This document shows positions 5,783-10,061 of a DNA stretch of 10,061 nt, in pieces. The position numbers and the translations under genes were made by a program. Under the pieces are notes generated by a model that had not been told where the DNA came from, ran no database searches, and saw nothing but the letters and a program-made list of their open reading frames with translations. The DNA lies in contig WJOV01000009.1 in assembly GCA_009618475.1 (NCBI GenBank), positions 1 through 10,061 on the forward strand, read 5' to 3'. Source of the stretch: Methanosarcinales archaeon. GTDB lineage: Archaea > Halobacteriota > Syntropharchaeia > Alkanophagales > Methanospirareceae. Every line of letters begins with the position of its first letter. Position 1 is the first letter of the stretch.

Positions 5783-5940
5783 GCTTTACAGCAGATAACG
5801 CAGCATATACGCTGCGAACTCACGTCCTTGCTCTTCTGGACATTGGTTCCTTCGGTTGCGATGTCGTATATGCTGGGAATGCCACATATCACCAAAGCCA
5901 TCCCCAGATTTATATATTCCCTAATCTTCGAGATATTTTA
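5783..5940. other. Spacer with a small stem-loop; no convincing gene
   Basis: CGCAGC (5799-5804) and GCTGCG (5811-5816) form a perfect six-base stem around a six-base loop shortly after the GHKL stop, without a U-tract. The spacer is visibly more GC-rich than the genes around it. It is open on the minus strand for 47 codons (5901 to 5758) and on the plus strand in frame with the next gene, but neither translation resembles a known protein. Confidence 0.3.
5909..5916 (+). promoter_or_regulatory. TATA box of the DUF1624 gene
   Basis: TTTATATA is centred about 29 bases before the ATG at 5941. This places the transcript start at or very near the start codon and supports 5941 rather than an upstream start. 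Confidence 0.5.
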
Positions 5941-6702
5941 ATGAATCATAATTTAGAAAAGCGATTTTGGGAAATAGACTTCCTACGTGGACTTGCGATA
6001 ATCATGATGATACTGTTCCATATACTTTATGACCTGACCTATTTCGGAGAATGCAATCTTAATTTACATTCAGGGTTTTGGTTATATTTTGGACGCACGA
6101 CAGCCACAATCTTTATTCTTCTGGTTGGTATATCACTGACTCTTAGTTTTTCAAGGGCTAAGAAAATACAGAATGCAGGACAAAAAATATACCAAAAATA
6201 TATCAAAAGAGGTTTAAAGGTCTTTTCATGGGGCTTGATTATTACCTTAACGACTTTTGTCTTTTTGAGAGAAGGGTTTATTGTGTTTGGAATACTTCAC
6301 TTTATCGGAATTTCGATTATTCTGGCATATCCATTTTTAAAACTCCGTTCCGGGAATCTGTTGATCGGTACTGCTTTTATATCTATTGGACTATATTTGA
6401 AGAACTTTACGTTTGGTTTTCCCTGGTTAATGTGGTTAGGACTCAAGCCAGAGCGGTTCTATACTGTTGACTATTTCCCGGTTTTTCCATGGTTTGGAGT
6501 AATTCTAATAGGGTTGTTTTTTGGAAAATTATTATATCCTGACTACAAACGTAAATTTAACCTTTGTGACCTTTCTGATTTCACTTTTATAAGATTATTC
6601 TGCTTTTTAGGGCGGCATTCATTACTGATTTACCTGATTCATCAACCAATATTGATTGCATTGCTATACCTTCTGGGTATTGTGAATATTGGTCTTTTAT
6701 AA
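5941..6702 (+). CDS. DUF1624 membrane protein (heparan-alpha-glucosaminide N-acetyltransferase catalytic-domain family)
   Basis: The protein has 253 residues from the ATG at 5941. The frame stays open back to 5779, but the family's opening motif RFWEIDFLRGLAI (8-20) and the TATA box 29 bases upstream fix this start. About seven hydrophobic segments are visible (roughly 16-33, 54-70, 93-110, 112-132, 138-155, 182-198, 226-250). Conserved pieces are H27 in the first helix, FGILHFIG (116-123), DYFPVFPWFG (177-186) and LGRHSLLIYLIHQP (223-236), typical of archaeal and bacterial DUF1624. The eukaryotic relative HGSNAT moves acetyl groups from acetyl-CoA across the lysosomal membrane to a sugar amine. 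For the prokaryotic proteins, transmembrane acylation of a glycan or lipid is a reasonable inference, not established. There is no Shine-Dalgarno, consistent with a leaderless mRNA. It is AT-rich like the preceding gene. Confidence 0.85.
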   Translation: MNHNLEKRFWEIDFLRGLAIIMMILFHILYDLTYFGECNLNLHSGFWLYFGRTTATIFILLVGISLTLSFSRAKKIQNAGQKIYQKYIKRGLKVFSWGLIITLTTFVFLREGFIVFGILHFIGISIILAYPFLKLRSGNLLIGTAFISIGLYLKNFTFGFPWLMWLGLKPERFYTVDYFPVFPWFGVILIGLFFGKLLYPDYKRKFNLCDLSDFTFIRLFCFLGRHSLLIYLIHQPILIALLYLLGIVNIGLL

Positions 6703-6755
6703 TTTCCTTAGTGGTGGGCTCTTCGTCATACGCTCCTACGCTAAGGTCAAAATGG

Positions 6756-6802
6756 AAAAACTTTATGTATGCAAAGCTTTCTTAGCGATATGATGAGGTG
6801 AT
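6756..6802 (+). promoter_or_regulatory. Promoter and strong Shine-Dalgarno of the MetRS-beta-like gene
   Basis: AAAAACTTTATGTATG (6756-6771) resembles a BRE-TATA. GAGGTGAT (6795-6802), an exact match to the archaeal Shine-Dalgarno consensus, lies three bases before the ATG at 6806 and fixes the start. Confidence 0.5.
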
Positions 6803-6805
6803 AAT

Positions 6806-7141
6806 ATGGCAAATAAAGAGATAATAGAGATAAGCGAGTTTGCAAAACTCGACCTGCGGATTGGGAAGATAGAGAATGCAGAAAGAATCAAGGGAAGCAA
6901 GAAGTTAATCAAACTCGACGTAGATGTCGGGAACGAGATGAGACAGATGGTTGCTGGGATTGCAGAAGACTATAATCCTGAGGATTTGATTGGCGAACTC
7001 ATTCCCGTTTTGACTAATCTGAAGCCTGTAAAGCTCATGGGCGTTGAAAGTCAGGGAATGATTTTAGCCGTAGAGGTCAATGGAAAACCGATTTTGTTGC
7101 ATCCCGATAGAGAAGCGCCTGCGGGTAGCCGAATCCGCTGA
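6806..7141 (+). CDS. metG: Stand-alone tRNA-binding protein, methionyl-tRNA synthetase beta-subunit type
   Basis: A 111-residue single-domain OB-fold protein of the tRNA-binding (EMAPII/Arc1p/CsaA-like) family, full length for a free-standing member. The hallmarks run in order: FAKLDLRIGKI (12-22), GSKKLIKLDVDVG (30-42), RQMVAGIA (46-53), IPVLTNLKPVKLMGVESQGM (66-85) and ILAVEV (86-91). It is expected to bind the elbow or outer corner of tRNA in the cytoplasm. In archaea it can act as a separate beta subunit that helps methionyl-tRNA synthetase, although the main metG gene is not in this window. CsaA-like chaperone activity is an alternative. It is transcribed alone and ends 18 bases from the convergent OB-fold gene. 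The symbol refers to the C-terminal/beta-type protein, not the catalytic subunit. Confidence 0.88.
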   Translation: MANKEIIEISEFAKLDLRIGKIENAERIKGSKKLIKLDVDVGNEMRQMVAGIAEDYNPEDLIGELIPVLTNLKPVKLMGVESQGMILAVEVNGKPILLHPDREAPAGSRIR

Positions 7142-7159
7142 ATAAATTTCTGACAGTCC

Positions 7160-7813
7160 CTAACACCGCCTCAGAGAAATCAGGTTCAACTCATACCTCG
7201 TATTCTCCGGGTCATATACAAATACGCCCTCTGCAATTATTTTATCTCCTTTTTGCAACCCTGATATGATAGAATCTCCTGCTTCCGCTTCCACCTTCAC
7301 TCTCATACGATATTTGCCTTTCTCATCGCACAGATAAAAAACGCGCTTGTAAACGTCCCCGGCGTAACCCACAACGCTTACCCTTCTTCCTTCATACTCC
7401 TCCGGGCGCATTGCCATCTGCGAGACGAACGAAGTATTTTCATTTCCATAAATCAACCTTTTTATTCCGTTTTCCGCAGCTACGAGTTCATACCTGCCTT
7501 TGTATCTCTGCACTCTGCCTTGAACCTCTATCTCATCGCCATAACTCAGGTTTAATAGCGCCTCACCCGCGGAGTCAACAAATATCGGCAGCTCTGTTTT
7601 GTTTACTCCTATCGTGAGCACATCTCCGTATTCGGTGACGCGGAAGTCGGTGATAACACCTTTTGTACGTATGAACGCACCTTCATGAGTTCCAGCCGCA
7701 ACCGCTTCCAAAGGCACGTAAGGCGACTCTACAAAAGAAGTTAATGATATTCCGTATAAGATGCCAACGCCCAACAACGACAAAATAATCACGGATTTTC
7801 CTATATTATCCAT
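7160..7813 (-). CDS. Membrane-anchored tandem OB-fold protein
   Basis: The protein has 217 residues from the ATG at 7813. A GTG three codons upstream (7822) is possible, but it lies inside the GAGGGTGA ribosome-binding site that serves the ATG. An uncleaved hydrophobic N-terminus (IGKSVIILSLLGVGILYGISL, about 4-24) has a lysine on its inner side. It suggests a single membrane anchor with the rest outside, though a secretion signal is possible. Two OB-fold-like domains follow. The first has GAFIRTKGVITDF...VLTIGV...PIFVDS...GDEIEVQGRVQRYKGRYELV (about 45-112). The second has YEGRRVSVVGYAGDVY...FYLCDEKG...GDKIIAEGVFVYDPENTRYEL (about 140-208). Such folds are annotated as nucleic-acid-binding, but the apparent location outside the membrane makes another ligand just as likely. 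It is convergent with the tRNA-binding gene and divergent from proS. Confidence 0.72.
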   Translation of the reverse strand: MDNIGKSVIILSLLGVGILYGISLTSFVESPYVPLEAVAAGTHEGAFIRTKGVITDFRVTEYGDVLTIGVNKTELPIFVDSAGEALLNLSYGDEIEVQGRVQRYKGRYELVAAENGIKRLIYGNENTSFVSQMAMRPEEYEGRRVSVVGYAGDVYKRVFYLCDEKGKYRMRVKVEAEAGDSIISGLQKGDKIIAEGVFVYDPENTRYELNLISLRRC

Positions 7814-7844
7814 AATCTTCACCCTCTTCTTCTTTTTCCGTCAT

Positions 7845-7872
7845 CTCAGCGTTCTCTCAGCGTTCTCAGCGG
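7845..7872. repeat. Short direct repeats CTCAGCGTT
   Basis: CTCAGCGTT at 7845-7853 is repeated at 7856-7864 and partly at 7865-7872 (CTCAGCGG). They lie in the 124-base divergent spacer between the OB-fold gene and proS, in the 5' region of the minus-strand gene. Function is unknown; the spacer otherwise shows only weak TATA-like sequence. Confidence 0.6.
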
Positions 7873-7937
7873 TAAACACAATACCTTTTTTGTATCTGTA
7901 TAGCTAATTAAGATAAAAAACAAAGACAAAATATACG

Positions 7938-9425
7938 ATGAAAGAAGAAGAAATCGTGTTGCAAAAGGAAAATAACTTCAGTGAATGGTATAACGAGATA
8001 CTGAAGCGTGCGGAGATATTGGACGTGCGGTATCCGGTGAAGGGCGTATATGTGTTGTATCCCTACGGCTATAATCTGATGAATCTTATTTACAAGATTT
8101 TGAGGTCACTGATGGATAAGGAACATGAAGAGGCACTGTTTCCTCTGTTGATACCGGAAGATGAGTTGATGAAAGAGAAGGAGCACATAAAAGGGTTTGA
8201 AGAGGAGGTCTTCTGGGTTACGAAAGGAGGAAGCACCGAGCTGGACGTCCCTCTTGCACTTCGTCCCACCTCCGAGACCGCAATCTACCCGGTGTTTAAA
8301 GTCTGGATAAGGTCGCATCGCGACTTGCCGCTCCGGATATACCAGATCGTGAACACCTTCAGATACGAAACAAAGCATACGAGACCGCTCATTCGGCTGC
8401 GTGAAATAACCTCTTTTAAGGAGGCACATACGGCACACGCGAGCCCGGCGGATGCCGCGGAGCAAATAAAAAAGGCGGTTGCTTTATACAAAAATTTCTT
8501 CGACCTGCTTGCGGTTCCTTACGTAATCACGAGAAGACCGGAGTGGGATAAATTCCCGGGGGCTGAGTATTCTATTGCTTTTGATACGCTCATGCCGGAT
8601 GGGAAGACAATGCAGATTGCTACTATCCATTTGCTTGGCGAGAGCTTTGCGAGAACTTTTGACATAAAATATGAGGATAAAGATGGCTCGCAGAAGTATG
8701 TGAATCAGACGTGCTATGGCATTTCGGAAAGGTGCGTTGCCGCTGTGATTTCGGTTCATGGTGAGGAGCATGGTTTGGTGCTACCGCCTGAAGTCGCACC
8801 CATACAGGTGGTTATCGTGCCTATTGTGTATTCAAGCGAGGGTGCAGAAGTGGAAAAAGTTTGCTTTGCTGCGTATGAGGAATTGAAAAGAGCAGGCATA
8901 AGAGTATTCTTCGATAACTCCGAGGAAAGACCGGGAGCGAAGTATTACAAATGGGAGATGAAAGGAGTGCCTTTGAGGATAGAGATAGGTCCAAGAGACG
9001 TAAGAAACAACAAATGTGAATTCGTAAGGAGGGACGACTTCACAAGGATGCAAGTTCCTCTTGGCGATGTGGTGCCTGAAGTGAAAGGGACGCTAAAAGC
9101 AATCCAGGATTCTGTTCACGAGCGAGCAAAAGAAACTTTTTTCGCTAACGTCTATAAAAGCGGGGACAGCGGCGTAGGTAAAGGTGAAGATAAAGATAAA
9201 GATAAAAGCGAAGGGGAGCTGGAAGAACTGAGAAGAACAGGCATCGTTTCTATATTCCTGTGCGAGAGCGAAAGGTGTGGTCGGGAAGTAGAGGAGCGCC
9301 TTGGGGTAACTGTATTAGGCGAGGCGATATATGGGGATGAGAATGGAGAAAGAGTAAAAAGCGAAGGCAAGTGCATGATTTGTTCGAGGAAGGCGAAGGG
9401 CGTATATGTTGCGAGAGCATATTGA
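7938..9425 (+). CDS. proS: Prolyl-tRNA synthetase, archaeal/eukaryotic type
   Basis: A class II synthetase of 495 residues that charges tRNA-Pro with proline in the cytoplasm. Visible landmarks are YPYGYNLMNLIYKILR (41-56, motif 1 region), the RPTSETAIYP loop (109-118), motif 2 VNTFRYE...TRPLIRLREI (138-157, R142), SFKEAHTAH (159-167) and motif 3 GISERCVAAVISVHGEEHGL (261-280, R265). The anticodon-binding domain follows (about 286-395). The C-terminal domain carries four cysteines (C442, C447, C479, C482), expected to bind zinc, and ends in the conserved terminal tyrosine. This layout, without the bacterial editing insert, marks the archaeal type. A lysine/aspartate-rich stretch (GKGEDKDKDKSEG, 414-426) is encoded by tandem GATAAA units and looks like a local expansion in the linker. 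No Shine-Dalgarno is evident before the ATG. Confidence 0.96.
   Translation: MKEEEIVLQKENNFSEWYNEILKRAEILDVRYPVKGVYVLYPYGYNLMNLIYKILRSLMDKEHEEALFPLLIPEDELMKEKEHIKGFEEEVFWVTKGGSTELDVPLALRPTSETAIYPVFKVWIRSHRDLPLRIYQIVNTFRYETKHTRPLIRLREITSFKEAHTAHASPADAAEQIKKAVALYKNFFDLLAVPYVITRRPEWDKFPGAEYSIAFDTLMPDGKTMQIATIHLLGESFARTFDIKYEDKDGSQKYVNQTCYGISERCVAAVISVHGEEHGLVLPPEVAPIQVVIVPIVYSSEGAEVEKVCFAAYEELKRAGIRVFFDNSEERPGAKYYKWEMKGVPLRIEIGPRDVRNNKCEFVRRDDFTRMQVPLGDVVPEVKGTLKAIQDSVHERAKETFFANVYKSGDSGVGKGEDKDKDKSEGELEELRRTGIVSIFLCESERCGREVEERLGVTVLGEAIYGDENGERVKSEGKCMICSRKAKGVYVARAY
9191..9208 (+). repeat. GATAAA hexamer repeat inside proS
   Basis: Three tandem GATAAA units (preceded by a GTGAA variant) encode alternating Asp-Lys in the linker before the C-terminal zinc domain. 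The frame is kept because the unit is six bases long. Confidence 0.7.
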
Positions 9426-9429
9426 ATCA

Positions 9430-9442
9430 CTTTTTAATTTTG
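9430..9442 (+). terminator. Possible T-rich terminator after proS
   Basis: CTTTTTAATTTTG begins five bases after the proS stop codon. Archaeal termination commonly uses short T-tracts without a hairpin, and the next gene has its own promoter just downstream. Confidence 0.35.
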
Positions 9443-9452
9443 GAAAAACAAT

Positions 9453-9468
9453 CGAAAAGTTTAAAACC
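9453..9468 (+). promoter_or_regulatory. BRE/TATA promoter of the SIS-domain gene
   Basis: CGAAAAGTTTAAAACC is almost the same as the element at 3841. It predicts a transcript start near 9488 and a leader of about 23 bases before the ATG at 9511. Confidence 0.5.
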
Positions 9469-9510
9469 AATGATAAATCCTTACTTGACGGGGATAATTT
9501 TTGATAGCTT

Positions 9511-10061
9511 ATGACACTAAATAAAGTAAAAAAAGGGATTGGGTATATCAACGGAGTAATGAAGAACGTTCGTAACCTCAATAAGAGCGAGTTTGAGCCT
9601 TTTTACGATGACCTCAACGCCGCGGATTGTATCATTCTCGTGGGTGAAGGGAGGTCGCAAAGCGCATTGTACATAGGAATGGGGCAAATGGACAAAGAGG
9701 TGAGAACAATGGTGGACATAGATTTTCCAGGCAGAGACATCGTGGAGGCAGCACCGGTATTGGCGAAAAAGTATGATAGGATAGCACTGCTTGTTAATTC
9801 CGGAAGTGGTGAGACATCAACGCCTAAAATCGTGGTTAAACAACTCGCGGATTATATCGAGCGAGAAAAAAGCGATAAATTTACCATTGACGCTGTCGTC
9901 TCAAATCGGAATTCCTCGATAGGAATGATAAGAGAGAAAGAATATGGTAACGTGGTCGAACTGAAAGGGCGGGGGAAAAAGTCTAATGGCTCTAATGCGT
10001 TTCTCAAACATGGCATAATGAACGACGTTTATGAATTAGGTTCTTTGCTACTATTTCAGAA
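9511..10061 (+). CDS. SIS-domain sugar-phosphate isomerase-like protein, 3' end beyond window
   Basis: The frame stays open for 183 codons to the right edge. An N-terminal helical segment (about 1-35) precedes a sugar isomerase (SIS) domain: AADCIILVGEGRSQSALYIG (37-56), with GEGRS in the phosphate-binding loop, then DRIALLVNSGSGETSTP (89-105), with the serine/threonine cluster that holds the sugar phosphate, and later DAVVSNRNSSIGMI (127-140). The tail NDVYELGSLLLFQ (171-183) matches the helix that usually ends such domains. Relatives include 6-phospho-3-hexuloisomerase, phosphoheptose isomerase and related archaeal proteins. The exact substrate cannot be read here. It is a separate transcription unit after proS, judged by the promoter at 9453. 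A weak GGGGAT lies 17 bases before the ATG, so the start rests mainly on the reading frame and TATA spacing. Confidence 0.82.
   Translation, partial: MTLNKVKKGIGYINGVMKNVRNLNKSEFEPFYDDLNAADCIILVGEGRSQSALYIGMGQMDKEVRTMVDIDFPGRDIVEAAPVLAKKYDRIALLVNSGSGETSTPKIVVKQLADYIEREKSDKFTIDAVVSNRNSSIGMIREKEYGNVVELKGRGKKSNGSNAFLKHGIMNDVYELGSLLLFQ

Noticed and set aside
5779..5940. Upstream extension of the DUF1624 gene to 5779
   Set aside because: The DUF1624 family motif begins eight residues after the ATG at 5941, a TATA box lies inside the extension at the right distance for a start at 5941, and the extension does not look like a signal peptide or domain.
6640..6750. Minus-strand open frame across the end of the DUF1624 gene and the following spacer (contains SVGAYDEEPTTKEI), with CCTTAG/CTAAGG ends
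   Set aside because: It mostly overlaps the well-supported DUF1624 gene and lacks a start and ribosome-binding site. The six-base inverted ends are about 30 bases apart and weak.
8106..9430. Several minus-strand open frames of 68-119 codons within proS
   Set aside because: They lie opposite a clearly conserved gene, with no start signals or recognisable domains.

Overview
The window looks archaeal. It carries an archaeal/eukaryotic-type prolyl-tRNA synthetase, a stand-alone MetRS-beta-like tRNA-binding protein, a DUF2103 protein and a DUF1624 protein. Shine-Dalgarno sequences of the GAGGTGAT type occur in front of some genes, and TATA boxes (for example AAAAGTTTAAATACC) sit about 25-30 bases before leaderless or short-leader starts. 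A euryarchaeal methanogen or methane-oxidiser relative would fit, but the sequence alone does not fix the lineage.

Layout. Bases 1-84 hold the start of a minus-strand gene. Bases 323-2350 hold two adjacent paralogous membrane proteins, each made of two copies of a four-helix module that I do not recognise. They are separated by a spacer full of CCAATAG-like repeats that can fold into a hairpin. Bases 2383-2819 are an internally deleted insertion sequence: 42-bp imperfect terminal inverted repeats around the last part of a DDE transposase. Then come a small cupin and a DUF2103 protein, spaced 12 bases apart. Tail-to-tail with them is a 54-codon remnant of a macro-domain (ADP-ribose-binding) gene, cut off just after its GGGVAGAI loop.

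Bases 3962-5782 encode a 606-residue GHKL-ATPase whose C-terminus looks like a PD-(D/E)XK nuclease domain. This is the best candidate for an unrecognised defence-type effector. It is followed by a DUF1624 membrane acyltransferase-like gene with its own promoter. The stretch from about 3740 to 6700 looks more AT-rich than the housekeeping genes to its right, which suggests an accessory insertion.

Bases 6806-10061 return to conserved genes: the MetRS-beta-like protein, a convergent membrane-anchored double OB-fold protein, proS, and a SIS-domain sugar-phosphate isomerase-like gene that runs off the right edge. Most genes appear to be separate transcription units. The only likely operons are the two membrane paralogues and the cupin/DUF2103 pair. 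The truncated macro gene, the IS remnant and the AT-rich GHKL gene together mark 2350-6700 as a rearranged, accessory region between more stable genes.
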